Position numbers and translations under genes: made by a program. Shown piece by piece: positions 34,818 through 46,736 of a stretch of 64,000 nucleotides of DNA. Numbering within the stretch: position 1 is the stretch's first letter; the number at the start of each line of letters is the position of its first letter. The stretch is taken from contig CM040089.1 of assembly GCA_022496805.1 (NCBI GenBank), positions 42,206,372 to 42,270,371 on the forward strand, written 5' to 3'. The notes below the pieces were generated by a model that was given only the letters and a program-made list of their open reading frames with translations, searched no databases and was not told where the DNA came from. Source of the stretch: Pohlia nutans. Its lineage: Eukaryota; Streptophyta; Bryopsida; Bryales; Mniaceae.

Positions 34818-37800
34818 TACACAATGCATCTTGCATGACTGATCAATTTAGCATGAGTTTGCATGTTCTTGGATAGAATGAACAACCATGCACTGTCCGA
34901 TTCCGATTTGACAGGGACCGTACTTGAAATAGTAAGCAAACTGCAGATAACAGAATAACATGACTCGATAGACAGAACTAGCCCAGATATGGGATGAAAT
35001 GTGAATGACTTCTCTTTGCCTTAAATCCACGTAGAAATGGTGAGTTTCTAACCAGTTCTGACAATCGAGATCCATGATATTGTGACTCGCAGGCAGATAG
35101 TCAGGCGGTGGCACATGGTGCATGGGCGCCTGATCTGGTGTCTCCTGGCTACGGGGACCCTCTCCCCGCACCGTTCCCTGCTGTTCAGGCAACGCTGGCG
35201 TTACTACGAGCACCGGATGTGCACGCATTCATATTAAGTCAAGACAAAGCTGCCATGATGGATTGTGATGAAGAAGGTGAACACGCCCCTCTTTTGCTTT
35301 CAACGTTAGATCTCTCACAGTAGACCTTGATCCTGAATCTGGCCATTCGAGAGTCTGCCGACAAAGCTTTAGCACAACTGCGTATAGCCCATACACAACT
35401 TGCAGATATGTTGGATTGGGAAGCCGAGGAGTTATTACAAGCTGAGAAGGATGCCATAGTGGTCGATGTAGCAATCAAGAACGCCAACTCTCACGAAGCG
35501 TTAAAAAAGACTACTACTGTATCCGGACCGTCGGCTGCTGCAAATCACCCGTTCTTGAATGGACTAAACGTGGAACCTTCTCAAAAATCAGTGCTCAAGG
35601 ACCTGGCTGAAACAATTTAATCATCACAAACTGAAAAAGATCTAGCCCTTCTCCTCGCCTCAGGAAAGGGTCCAGTGGTATCGCTCACTCCATCCCGCTA
35701 TGTCGAAGCACAGGTGGCGGCGAAAGGCCACAGATGCTGGGGGTTGACGAACATCAACTTACTTGCACCGATTTCAATTCCCATGTGGAAAACTTGGTCT
35801 GATATGAGTATCGGTGAAGTGGAGGGTCTGCACGCTCATGCAATCTACGGTAAAAAGACATCTACGCAAGGGTCAACCAATCCCTGGAGCGTTTCCGTTG
35901 AACTTATATGATCACCAGAAATGCACATCAAGTAAAATACGGATACTCACAAAACAATCTCTTAATTCCAATTATGGAAGAATAAAGAAATACTCGTCTG
36001 CGTTCTGGAATTGTCAGCGACCTTATTTTAGGTGCGTTTGTAAACCTGATGCGTCAAAAGTATGCAAGGGGGACGTAATGTGGTTTGACTAAGCTGTTTG
36101 GTTTATGGTCAATAATTTACACATTTTCTTTGGCGATGAGTACCCTACCCTTTCGGCAAAATTTGCTGCTTTCATCATATGGTTGAGTGAAGTGGCTCGC
36201 GTTGCAGTGAGGCACCAGATTGTGTTTCAGTACATACGGGACATGATGGTTGAGGCATCCCTCCAATTTGTTGCGGATCCTGCAACCAAATTGCTTACGG
36301 CTCACCCACCCGGAGCGGGGTACGACAAGTGGAACAGTGGATAAAACCTGCCAGTTTCTCAGCAGCCAACCCAATGACACCACACTCGGCTGGTTCGAAC
36401 AAGAGACCTCGAACCTCCATCAACTGTAATGTATCCCTAACTTTGTTGGCGATAACAATCCACGCAGTTACCCTAAGAGTATGCCACGAGGAATGGCACG
36501 CGGCGGCCGCGGTGGTTATAACTGAAAGTACCGACCTGGTACTCAATCGGCACCACAACTCAGGGCACTACCTCCTCCAATAACCAGCATCAGGCCTGGA
36601 GCTCCGGCAGTGAACCCGAATGAGCCATTCGTCTTTACAGGGCCAGCATATCGTACTCCACAAGAAAATTGCAGCATAGTGCAGCGTTCCCTAGTGGAAT
36701 CACGCCGTACACACTCTCGCGTACCAGCAGGCAGCTACTCGCAGCCGAACGCTCATTCACCAACGACGTCTCAAAATGAAGCCACATCCTCGGCCAAGAC
36801 AACACCTCGCTTTGACAGAGCTTCCATGAAAGGACGCTTTCTCGATTGGGACAATATAGGCAACTAAAAGTGATCACACTGTGCAAATACTCAGGGCAAA
36901 TACTCAATTTGACAAGGTGCTTACCCAGGACACATGGACGTAAACAACTCCAACGTATAAAGATAGCACAAGGACTCAAGTATCTGCCTGTTTTCTACTG
37001 TAGCCAGGCAATGGACTGGATCAATCTCCGACAAATATTCACAGAAGTCCTCTCTCACTATGATATATTGGATTAAGTTGATTTAGAATCTATCGCATTT
37101 TCATGGTCCTATGATAGAAACTTAGCAACTAGATTCTACAAACCTTCAGATGTTTTTAAACGTTTTTCGTTCATCCATCTACTTGATTCCAATGATACGT
37201 GTGTGTGTAATACGGCAATGAGATTCCAATCATTTCTTGACCCATTAACGATAGCTGAATGCACTGATGGGGTGGAAAAAATCTCCCATGTACGTACCAT
37301 GGATATTAACATCATTCAGCACCCAAAATTACGAGCAGCACTCGAATCAGGTCTGAATCACATTCCACTTGCACCCACAGATATCCACCAAGCTGTACAT
37401 ATAGGATGTGAGGCATTTAAGCAACTGTTTGGAATGCTAGGCCTACAGGATCATGGCCTTGATATTGAACAAGCCACCATACTATTCCGGAATTTGTGTC
37501 GTGACAAGATACTTGTCGCATTACGCATTCACGCATGAATAGATTTGGCTTCAAATCATCTCGCCCTGCTTTGTTTTTGAACCAAGCCGTAAACAATGAA
37601 CTAACGTGGCTCCTCTCCCACATATATGTGGTAGGACTGGATAAAGCCAGTAACAATCCATGCTTTATGTGCATTCGACACATCCGATTACAAGCGTTCT
37701 ACCGTCTCTCGAATGGTGATTTCACCCCTTGCATGTATGCAAATTCCTGGACTATACCTACTACCATCTTTGATAAGGTTAAGGGTGGATTGTTACACAT

Positions 37801-38195
37801 ACTACCAGAAGCACCCCCCTTATACAACGCCCTCCCGTTCCTTATGGCGTCTTATAAGCAGCACAAGTTAAAGTACAGATGGATTACAAATGCATTTCAC
37901 ACAGTGTACTCCAATATTGCTACACTTCTGTCCATAGCAACTATGGAAGTCCTCGAGACGTTTCATGCATGGGCACGCAAAACAGTAACTGGGTACAGCA
38001 CATTTCTACGAGCTCAGACCTCCATTCTTTGGATGGTAGACTCCGTACTCCAGGTGACCATGAATTTGCCACGCGAAATCCATGATATATATGTAGCTGA
38101 CATTACCAAATGCTTTGAATCCATTCCTTTGACTGGTCCTGATAATCGTTTGGATGTAGTCAAATTCATCCTAAAAATTGGATACCGAGAAGCTG
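34818..38195 (+). pseudogene. Decayed retroelement with reverse-transcriptase-like segment
   Basis: Coding-like sequence on the + strand is broken by stops and frameshifts. 35,108-35,911 reads in one frame with in-frame stops at 35,321 and 35,618, an acidic, alanine-rich ORF1-like protein. A further open piece lies at 36,105-36,344. The segment 37,535-38,195 contains KYRWITNAFHTVYSNIATL and VADITKCFESIPL; the latter resembles reverse transcriptase motif A, with its aspartate followed by a Cys-aromatic-Glu-Ser pattern. No catalytic YxDD box, LTR or poly-A tail was found, and the segment ends at the TC microsatellite. I infer a retroelement relic, class undetermined; a decayed host gene cannot be excluded. 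Confidence 0.5.
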
Positions 38196-38330
38196 CTCTC
38201 TCCCTCTCTCTCTCTATTTCTCGCTCCTTCTTTCCCTCTCTCTCTCTCTATTTCTCGCTCCCTCTCTCCCTATCTCTCTCCCCCTCTCTCTCTCCCTCTC
38301 TCCCTCTCTCTCCCTCCCTCCCTCCCTCCT
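38196..38330. repeat. (TC)n / (CCCT)n low-complexity tract
   Basis: About 135 bp of CTCTCTC, CCCTCTCTC and CCTCCCTCC. It abruptly ends the reverse-transcriptase-like frame. Confidence 0.95.
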
Positions 38331-38340
38331 AAATTGGATC

Positions 38341-38490
38341 CTGTGCACTACTACGCAGACATGAGGATTTTTTAGTCTCTTTAACTTAGTCTATTATTAT
38401 AATCTAAGTTAGTATAATTGACACGTACGTGAGAGTAAACTCCTGCTTTTATGTATTGTGAATAAAGCTCGGGTTTTTCTATGCATTGGG
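38341..38490. other. Short unassigned stretch
   Basis: Nothing recognised. Confidence 0.4.
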
Positions 38491-38494
38491 ACAG

Positions 38495-38780
38495 TCACAA
38501 TGGATAAATGTACCGGCAGGTACATCCATGTTGTACACTGGAAATATGCAGTTGAGCACCGGAAATATGCAAGACTAGGGTATTCACTGGAAATATGCAG
38601 TTGAGCTCTAGAAATATGCAAGACTAAAATAAATGTACCGGTAGGTACATCACTGTTGAACTTTGGAAATGTGATGTTGAGCACCGGACATGTGCACAGC
38701 CATATAAATACCAACAGATACATCCCAGTTGAGCACTGGACATATGCAATGGACTTAGCAATTGTGCACTGGGTATAAGC
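38495..38780. repeat. Degenerate minisatellite
   Basis: A unit of roughly 20-25 bp around GTTGAGCACTGGAAATATGCA recurs about eight times with changes, and AAATGTACCGGCAGGTACATC-like text occurs twice or more. ORFs across it are repeat artefacts. Confidence 0.7.
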
Positions 38781-38839
38781 ACCGTGATTGTGCATATGGG
38801 CATATACACATGGCAGACCAGGGTATTAGCCACTCTGGC

Positions 38840-39370
38840 TAACAAAGAGCAGTTATCAAGGTATAAGCTTCGATTCTTGCATACCTGGCTTGATACCTAT
38901 GCCGATACCCGCACTTCTGGAAGGTTCCGGTTGGGTCTCTCTGGCTTCCTCGGGCTAGGTGCCTTAAGGTGGCAGAGTGACGTAGGTTTTTTGCTTCTGT
39001 GACGCTGCTTGTGATTTTCTTGCTCCGCGTTTGCTGGCTCGTTTTCTGGCTCGTTTTCTGGCTCGTCTTGAGGTGCTGTAGTGCGTGTTGACTGTTTCGG
39101 CATGGACACGGAAATGTCCCAACAGGTGCTGTCATTTATAGGGTTGATGAGAGAGCTTCTTTGTATATTGTAAGGGGTACCAGTTGCATGTTGACCTTTT
39201 AGTTTCATGCATTGGTATCTGATCTTGAAGGTTTTTGTGCGTGATTAAATTTTAGGCTAGGATGACAACTTGAAGTCTTGCTGCTGACACCTCGTGTACG
39301 TCTACTAACACTCACGTGTGATTGTTGGGGGCATGGGCACAGGTGAGGCAGGGCTTCTCAAAATTTGATT
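38840..39370 (+). other. 5' end of an unknown gene (partner of 32.4 kb)
   Basis: A GC-richer block leads to ATGGACACGGAAATGTCCC and a CAACAG-GTGC donor-like junction (39,102-39,128). About 230 bp further lies GGCATGGGCACAGGTGAGGC, again donor-like. Both blocks recur near 32.4-32.6 kb. It may belong with the ORF at 39,847. The protein family is unknown. Confidence 0.35.
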
Positions 39371-39846
39371 TCTGCACTATTCTTTGCAAGATCTTGTACC
39401 TTTGACCTTGAACTCTTGTTTGTCTCATTTTTCTTTGAGATCTTTCTTTCTGTAATCACCTGTCAAAATAACGCATGCTTTTTGCACGTTATGGTGCATA
39501 TTCTTGCAATTCGTGATATGTATTAAATCAAGCTTACTGGAATTCTTGACAGAAGTGGGGTTGTATTGGTAGTCTTGATTAATGCCATGTTAGAATGATT
39601 CAGGTGAACCCTGCATTCTTTGAATGGTTATACATGATTCTTTGCATGTTGGACGTAGTTAATTCCACGGAAGAGAGTTAAAATTTTGCTTTGCATGATT
39701 CATTGGATGTACCCTCCCTCCCACCCGGTCCTGAAAGAATGCATGTGGTTATGAATAATCTTGCATGACTTAAACGAGGAACAGAAGTGTGGTCCTTACT
39801 TTGAGGCTCCGCAATTTGGCTATGTTGGATAGACAGAAATGCCTGG

Positions 39847-40080
39847 GTGTTAAGCCACGACTCATGGACGCTGGAGAAGATTGAAGTTTTATTATGGGAG
39901 CTGGTTCTTGACCATGGACGCAATGCATGGCTCAAGACTCGGCAATCGATTGAGAAGCATCTGACTAATCGAGGCAAATTTCTCAGCAAATTTGACAAAG
40001 TCTGGATAAAGAACCAAGTGTTTGGAGACACAGCTGAGATAAGGCTGACCCGGAAGTTTACTAGTCGTGTGATGGGCTAG
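39847..40080 (+). CDS. Unrecognised protein, probable terminal exon (77 codons)
   Basis: The open frame reads as a compact, charged, tryptophan-containing peptide (KIEVLLWELVLDHGRNAWLK, then GKFLSKFDKVWIKNQVFG), with composition and codon use like real protein. It ends at TAG 40,078-40,080. An AATAAA at 40,193-40,198 is suitably placed as a polyadenylation signal. The true 5' boundary may be a splice acceptor rather than the ATG. A helical, possibly DNA- or RNA-binding module is guesswork; I assign no function. Confidence 0.4.
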   Translation: MLSHDSWTLEKIEVLLWELVLDHGRNAWLKTRQSIEKHLTNRGKFLSKFDKVWIKNQVFGDTAEIRLTRKFTSRVMG

Positions 40081-41417
40081 CGTTTGTAGGTTGTGTTGTG
40101 CTTTTAGATTGTGGAAAATTTATGCCAAAAATAATTAACGTCACAAACATTGCCTCTTGGTTCAATGATGTTTGTCCCATTTCTTTGCAATGGAATAAAT
40201 GTCTTGTTTCAAAAATAAATAAATAATTGCAATTGGTTTTGCTACTATAGCAAGGAATAGTATTTTTAATGTCAACACCAAGTTTTTTTCTAGCTTTTTA
40301 TAGCCACTTTGCTACAAAATCCATTGGGAGAATCACCATGTGGGAACATAATGAAAAAAATGTCACCTCATATAGCCAACAAGGCAATGGATTGCACCGG
40401 CTACAACACAATGGATTGCATCGACTGGAAGCCAAGCTAGGACTTTGTGTGCAACACACACTGGATGAAAAGGCCAAGATGTTGGATGAAAAAAACAAGG
40501 GGATTGCAAAAGGCCAATATATTAGATGAAAAAAAGATAGGATGTATGAAAAAACAAAGATCCATCACTAAGTTTTTCATATAAAAATATGAAAAATAAG
40601 GGATCAAAAAGCCACTTAATAATTGTAGACCACCAAGCTCTTTCATACCTTTTAACTATTTGGAGTAACCAAATAAAATTATATAATAGCAAAATTCTAG
40701 ATATCTTCTTCAAACTTTGAAGGACTTTGCGGATAACTCTATTGAGAAAGAAATACCTCTGTGATGGATCAGAAAAAGACGTTCAAGAATTATTAGAAAA
40801 ATAGTTGAGGGTTCGCCTCATAAACAGGATGATGCACAACCTAAAAACAACTGCAGTACTAGGACCAGAAACAAACCTGTCATGTTGATCATTACAACAC
40901 GGACTCGCTACTTCCTGAAGCATCATCACAGCACATTACAGTGTGCCCATGCAAAAGTGCTTTTCGCAAATGTCAGTACCATACACCTATTCTGCAATCT
41001 AAACGGCAAAACTGACATCCAGACTGCAAGAACTGCCAACTTGCAACCTCACTCAAAATTCAGCCCAAAAAGCAAATCAAACTACAAAACCAAACCAGCC
41101 CATCAATGTGGTCTAACCTAAAGCGACAGTGCAATGACCAAATTCACACTATTATACATACACAATGCTCATACAAAAAGCTGGCAAGCACAGAAACAAT
41201 CCGAACTCAGCTCAAAGAAGACATAAATCTGTTATATAACACGGAAAGCACATGCACACGAGGACGGTTTCCCCACCGGGACTGTCCTGCCAGACTCCAG
41301 CATGGGCCAACCTAATAATCAATAATTTGTCAAAAATGAACATCAGGACAACATTATCAAAAACAACGAAGCCTAAAACCCAATATATGTGGAATCGAAT
41401 GATGGGAATTGATACAA
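40081..41417. other. Unassigned stretch with a dispersed repeat
   Basis: No gene recognised. About 40,620-40,675 contains GACCACCAAGCTCTTTCATACC, whose inverse occurs near 4,350-4,390, so a dispersed repeat is present. The remainder is low in coding sense. Confidence 0.4.
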
Positions 41418-41815
41418 GTGGCAACCATAGGAGCTCACAAAGTACTACTCCTGCCAACCCAAAGATGTTACAAACTAAGAGCTACTCCAAAAGATAGCCG
41501 CACTAGTCAATGATTTTTGCCTTTCAGTCATCACCTTGCGATACACTATAAGCAACGCCAACTTAACAGAACTACTTCCAACTGTAGTCGTCATTATCCA
41601 CTTTGTAACAAAGAGAAATGGCATCTACAAAACTGTCCAATGTGGCAATTAAATCTCCATATGATAAAACAACTAAAACTCAACAGCATAAACTTCAGAA
41701 TGAAGGTGAAGCACAATCACTTCCCATATCACAACTAACAAAACGAACCATATTCCACCTCGAATCAATATACAAAACCATTGATGATAACCTAGAAAAT
41801 ACAAGATATTCCACC
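41418..41815 (-). other. 3' flank of the left PDHB gene, also present near 55.3 and 56.5 kb
   Basis: Read on the minus strand, this flank contains CATGAGGTGGAATATCTTG (joining the arm) and GTTAAGTTGGCGTTGCTTAT then TTTGTAACATCTTTGGGTTGG. Very similar text occurs at 55,335-55,366 and 56,491-56,672. TTAA at 41,563-41,566 is the unoccupied form of a site filled at 55,942-56,494. It does not match the flank of the right PDHB copy. Confidence 0.75.
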
Positions 41816-44228
41816 TCATGTAAATGAGCATCCCTGCGGCAGCACCCTCACCAAGGAGGAACACCAGCCGGGCATGTGTGTATGTGTGCGTGTGCTTGTG
41901 CTTGTTGATGTTGTCTACTTCCTGGGGCCGCAGAGGTTCTCAACAGCGGTGACAATCTGGTGCGGCTGCACCACCGTCAGCTCCTCCAGCGGGCCCGAGT
42001 ACGGCGTCGGCACGTCCTGCGAGGACAGGCACCCGATGGGCCCGTCCAGCTCGTCCCAGAAGCTCTCCATGATGGCCGACCGTAGGCTGGCGCCGATGCC
42101 GCCCGTGCGCATGCACTCCTCCACGATCAGCACACGGTGCGTCTTCTTCACTGACTCCCCAATCGTGTACATGTCAAACGGCTTCAGCGACCGGATGTCG
42201 ATGATCTCCGGGTCGTACCCCCGGTCCACCAGCGTCTTCGCCGCCTGCCACCCCACCCCATGCATGCACATCCATCAATTCTACTCCCCCATCACAAACA
42301 CATTCTCTTGCAAGCATTCGTTCCATTCCCCAACCACATCTGCACATCTGCTCAAACCTCACATCCTCCCTCCCTCCGCTGCAACCCCAACCACTCTTTG
42401 CCATCACCACCTAACCTAATCTTCTGCTCCTCCACTCACAAAAGAATATTCCGCGCAGGGTTTAAGAATTGCACCCCAGAAGCTCACAGACTATCGTTCA
42501 CCTCCTCACCGCCACCACATTAATCTCATCAGAAAGAATTCTGCATAGCAACCTGCCTCCCAATTCATCGTGGCTCCCAACTACTTCAAGTCCCACAGGA
42601 TTCTCAAATTCAACCTCAATTCCCAAACTACTGCCGCAGTGAGGCCATGCCATCCCGTTATCATAGTCTACTGTACCTGCGTGACATGGTAGCGCATGCG
42701 CGAGTAGGTGAGGATGGTGATGTCGGCGCCCGGCCGCACCATCTCTGCCTCCTCCAGGCAGCACGTGTACTCCTCGTCCGGGATTTTCTCCTTCAGGTTG
42801 TACAGCAGCACGTGCTCGTACAGGATCACAGGGTTCTCGCAGCGGATGGCCGCCTTCATCAGCCCCTTGGCGTTGTACGGCGTGGAGCACGCCACCATCT
42901 GCAGCCCCGGCACGGACTGGAAGTACGACTCCAGGCGCTGCGAGTGCTCCGCGCCCAGCTGCCGCCCCACGCCGCCCGGCCCGCGGATCACGATGGGGAT
43001 CGTGAACTGCCCGCCCGACGTGTAGTGCAGCATGCCGCAGTTGTTCGCGATCTGGTTGTACGCCAGCAGCAGGAACCCCATGTTCATGCCCTCCACCACG
43101 GGCCGCAGCCCCGTCATGGCTGCGCCGATGGCCATGCCCGTGAACGAGTTCTCCGCGATGGGCGTGTCCAGCACGCGCCACGACCCGAACTTCTCCGTGA
43201 ACCCCTTCGTCACCTTGTACGACCCGCCGTAGTCACCCACGTCCTCGCCGATCACGCACACCGTCGGGTCGCGCTCCATCTCCTCGCCCAGCCCCTCGCG
43301 CAGCGCCTCGAACATCAGCAGCTCGTGCCCCCTATCAATCACCCCACACACACACACCACCACCACCCGGTCACCATTACCATTACTATTATCATTACAT
43401 TCATTCCTTCACCTATGTATGTATGCCACTCTTAACCTACTTATTAATTCCTACTACTTCGTTGTTCTACCCACCCCATTGCTATTGCGCAATTCTCATT
43501 CATTGCCATTGCCCTTCATTCACCCATCGTGGTATATCCCTAATGAACTTACGTGCCAGTGGCGCCCTCGGCAATCTCGCCTCGATTCGCCTCCACAGTC
43601 TTCACAGCCTGACAAGTCACAGCGGACAAACAAGATTGCCCCAGCTTCTGCAGATTCCCCACCAAGGCCAAGCCGCTCTTGCTCTTGGACGAGAGCGGGG
43701 ACCCCGTTTGAAATAGCCCACCATTGTTACTGCATCGCATACTTCTCCTACTCGCAGCGCCCAAAGACAGAGTGGGCGACGAGCGCCCATTGCATTGCAC
43801 GGCTTGCGCTGTGGTTGCAGCAGCAATGCCACAAGATCCTCGCTGCAAACCCAAACACGTGAATCAAACCTCACCCACGTAAGTTATCGGATCGTTGCGA
43901 ATCAAAAGAAAAGAAAACACGATATATGCAGAAAGAAGATCATGTGGGAGAGAGTAGGAAGAGCGTCAGTTACTCACTGTGGGCAAGGGGAGGTGCTGCA
44001 GAGTGTCCATGGTTGCGGCGTGGCGAGGCGAGGCGAGAGAATGAGAGACGCAGCTGCGTCCGTCGTCCTCGTCCTCAAGGCGCTGGTGATGAAAACGAGG
44101 GCGCTGGCGATGAGAACGAGGTCACCCACCCTGCGCTCATTTTTTGGTTTCTTGGGTATGAACGTCCAAAAGCGGTAAGCTATTTGGATGTCCAAAAGGA
44201 ACCTACAATGAAATTAGGTTTTCGTTGT
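41816..44228 (-). repeat. Left arm of the PDHB inverted repeat (2.4 kb)
   Basis: This segment is the reverse complement of 49,003-51,421. All overlapping reading frames that I compared translate identically in the two arms. The only difference noticed is a 6 bp change in a GTGCTT/GCACAA run outside the coding region. The arms are separated by 4,774 bp. Confidence 0.93.
41915..44010 (-). CDS. PDHB: Plastid pyruvate dehydrogenase E1 subunit beta, left copy
   Basis: Four exons on the minus strand: 44010-43978, 43842-43553, 43331-42677 and 42244-41915. They give 435 codons with GT-AG junctions and consistent phases. Residues 1 to about 105 are serine/threonine/alanine-rich, fitting a plastid transit peptide. 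The mature part starts near [13 protein letters not shown] and carries [55 protein letters not shown] and the C-terminal [19 protein letters not shown] block. With E1-alpha it forms the thiamine-diphosphate decarboxylase of the plastid complex that makes acetyl-CoA for fatty acid synthesis. The predicted protein is identical to that of the right copy as far as I can read. Exons 3 and 4 are very GC-rich compared with everything around them. Confidence 0.93.
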
Positions 44229-44571
44229 TTATGGGCATTTTTTTTGCAGAGAAGGGACAATTTTACAAGTCATCGCTTGCAAAGCAAAATTAAAAATGTT
44301 ATCATAACCGGTTGTTGACTTTGTAATGCTAACGTGGCTCCATCTCATTGGTAACCCGTCACCATCGCCATCACAAGTTGCAAGTTATAACCTTCTCTCC
44401 TTGCAACTTGCATCCTACGCTTTTGGATCATGGAGATCAAAGGTTGTGATTGAAAAGTGAACAACCGGTTATGAATGATAACTTAGTCACCACTATCGCA
44501 GCTCGTCAATTATCTAATACAAATACCACAAAATGTAAGGTAGTACGACGTGAAAGTTCTTGTATTTCATT
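44229..44571. other. Diverged continuation of the inverted repeat, left side
   Basis: Beyond the near-identical arm, GGGACAATTTTACAAG and TCATCGCTTGCAAAGC still match the inverse of 48,940-49,002 (ATAATTTTATAATTTATCGCTTGC), and GACGTGAAAGTTCTTG matches GACGTGAAAATTCTTT there. Similarity is clearly lower than in the arms. Confidence 0.65.
44298..44482. mobile_element. MITE with AACCGGTT ends, upstream of the left PDHB only
   Basis: The left end GTTATCATAACCGGTTGTT and the inverted right end GTTATCATTCATAACCGGTT form inverted repeats around a 185 bp element. The matching position near the right PDHB copy (about 48,935-48,950) lacks it. The superfamily is unknown. Confidence 0.65.
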
Positions 44572-45146
44572 TTAACCCCTAAACGCCCAACCATTCATTT
44601 TCTAAATGATATACAGAATCAACTTTGATTTCTCATCTGTCATGTACTTTTTGCAACGTGGATATTTTACTATAGATTTTATAGGAAGTGAGCTTCACGC
44701 ATGTGTGAACTGATTAAAAAGAGGATGATTTCTAAACAAATTATGCCTCATTCTAATGTTGCAGTGATTCACCAAAAAATTCTAAGATTTTAGTTCAAAT
44801 GTGCTCTTGAAAAAATCAACTCATACATCTAAGCAACCAAATAATCTCCACAAATCACTACACTTAGAGTATTACATTTCAACCCATCACAACAAATTTC
44901 ATCTACATATTGTCAATATCTTATTTGTAATCGAATTATAAAAGAATTTTGACGTTTGAGTTTCGATTTTTATACAAAAATATTGGTGATTACAATCATA
45001 GATATAATCATATGCATAGAATCTAAAATTCATAATGTACAACTTTTATTCATGCATCAAGTTCAACAGTAATATCCCTCTTAGTTGCACTTTATGATGC
45101 AGTTTTGCAATTCTTCAAATCTAAAGAGGGTTGTGGGCATTTAGGT
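44572..45146 (-). mobile_element. TTAA element, long form L3 (left of spacer)
   Basis: TTAA-CCCCTAAACGCCC at the left; the right end is eroded to GGGCATTTAGGTCGATG. The interior is the reverse of the complete copy at 55,367 (CATGTGTGAAC, ATTGGTGATTACAATC, TGTACAACTTTTATTC). Confidence 0.75.
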
Positions 45147-45194
45147 CGATGAACTTTATTGGAATTCATGCCATTAATACTTTTATGTGGGCCT

Positions 45195-45776
45195 TTAATC
45201 CCTAAAGGACCATAAGGGCCCCACGTGGCTTCTAAAACTAGAAAGTGAGGAAATTCGGGTTCTTGGGCTTTGAATTGTAGGATGAGCAACAAAGAGACCC
45301 TGGCTTTTTTTGAGAGCTAAATCTGTAGGTACTTCCTGATTGGAAATCTATATAGTGTGCGATTTTTGGTGATTTTTTGAGTTGCAAACAGGCTATGTAG
45401 GCGTTACTTCAGACCCTCGTATCTTCCTCCTCACATGTCCAAATTACGTGAAATTTTTACCACATGTTTTTAAAATGATGATCTCTATGTACAATTAAAA
45501 ATTCAGAATTTTTGGAGCACTTTTGAACAATCCGATTTCAACATGTGTACAAAATACCCTAAACAAGTTCCATCAATCTTCTCAACGGTGGCATTTTCTC
45601 AAAAATTGTGCGATTTTGTTGATCCTTTTTTCATACAAAAGCTACGTAAGTCTTCTTTAATTTCAACGGTTCCGATCGTCAAAAATACCCCACACCAATG
45701 AGGAATTGAGCTTGTTACAAGAGCTAGTCAAGAAAACAAAAGCTAAGTTCAACACCCCTGGTCCTTTAGGGGTCAA
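45195..45776. mobile_element. TTAA element, long form L5
   Basis: TTAATCCCTAAAGGACCATA at the left and CTGGTCCTTTAGGGGTCAA at the right form matching inverted ends around about 582 bp. The ends are S1-like (AAAGGACCA) but the interior is long and unlike the other families. Confidence 0.75.
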
Positions 45777-46142
45777 AGTACAATGACTTAAACTACACCG
45801 TAATGATAATCTAATGATATTTTGAGATGAGGGATAAGAAGTTGTGTCAGTTGGAATTGTTGCCACAACTTGATTATATGAGGATATCTTTCAATATAAT
45901 CAATACTGGAAGAATAAACCATTCAAGAATGGTGGAGTTTCAACTTGCACACGCAATATGGATTGTATTTCACAACTTGTTGAAGCTCCGATGTCAAACC
46001 ACGTTCATCAACAAAATGTCCTCACCTTGGATGGAAAAATGTTCAATAAAACTCTGGAGTGATAAACAAGCATTTTTATAAAGTATTGTCGGATCAGCGA
46101 CAAGAGAGATGGGGATAAATAGCTTAGCACATTTAATGAACT

Positions 46143-46680
46143 TTAACCCTTTAATTCAACACTGTTTTCAAAGATTCGTTATAAAATGTTTGATGAAAAA
46201 CAAAAATGGAGTTGATGTACAAAGCAAAGTTGTAAATGCCAATGTGAAGATCACATCTATGCGGTTGGATTCATCATTTTTTTTAGGTTTTCTAAAGTAA
46301 TTTTGCAAGGTTTTCTCTTGAAATTAAATTTAAAATCCTAAATAAGAAAAATCAAAATTAAAAATATTGTAACGAAATTGGAATAGCATGCACTATGAGA
46401 TGGTACAGTTTCCATTATTTGATTTTACTTATTTTGGAAAATCATGTTTAGGGTCTCACTTTTTGAACTAAGAATGAAACTTGACATAAACCAATTTTGT
46501 TGTTTTTCAAAAAAAGCATGATATCTTATTTTGAAAATATGTATTGTACAAATGATAGTCAACTAGCACAAGAACCAAGAAAGTTTTGAATGAATGAAAA
46601 TTGTCCATGTATGTAGTCAGGAGAATAGTTTGAATTTGTTCATCGTCCACTATGTGAACGCAAGCGCCTCAAAAGGTTAA
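46143..46680. mobile_element. TTAA element, long form L1 (copy 3)
   Basis: TTAA-CCCTTTAATTCAACACTG at the left and CTCAAAAGGTTAA at the right, about 538 bp. The interior is closely similar to the copies at 7,677 and 9,484. Confidence 0.8.
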
Positions 46681-46736
46681 ATTTAGAAATTGCATTTGTA
46701 GCTTATTGATCACTTTGGTCTATGAGAGTTCAACAA

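Noticed and set aside
42498..43181. 227-codon GC-rich ORF on - (mirrored at 50,050-50,733 on +)
   Set aside because: An out-of-frame shadow of PDHB exon 3 that runs into the intron; repetitive composition.
42647..43435. 262-codon histidine/arginine-rich ORF on + (mirrored at 49,796-50,584 on -)
   Set aside because: It lies antisense to PDHB exon 3 and its length follows from the high GC content there. The sense frame matches a well-known enzyme.
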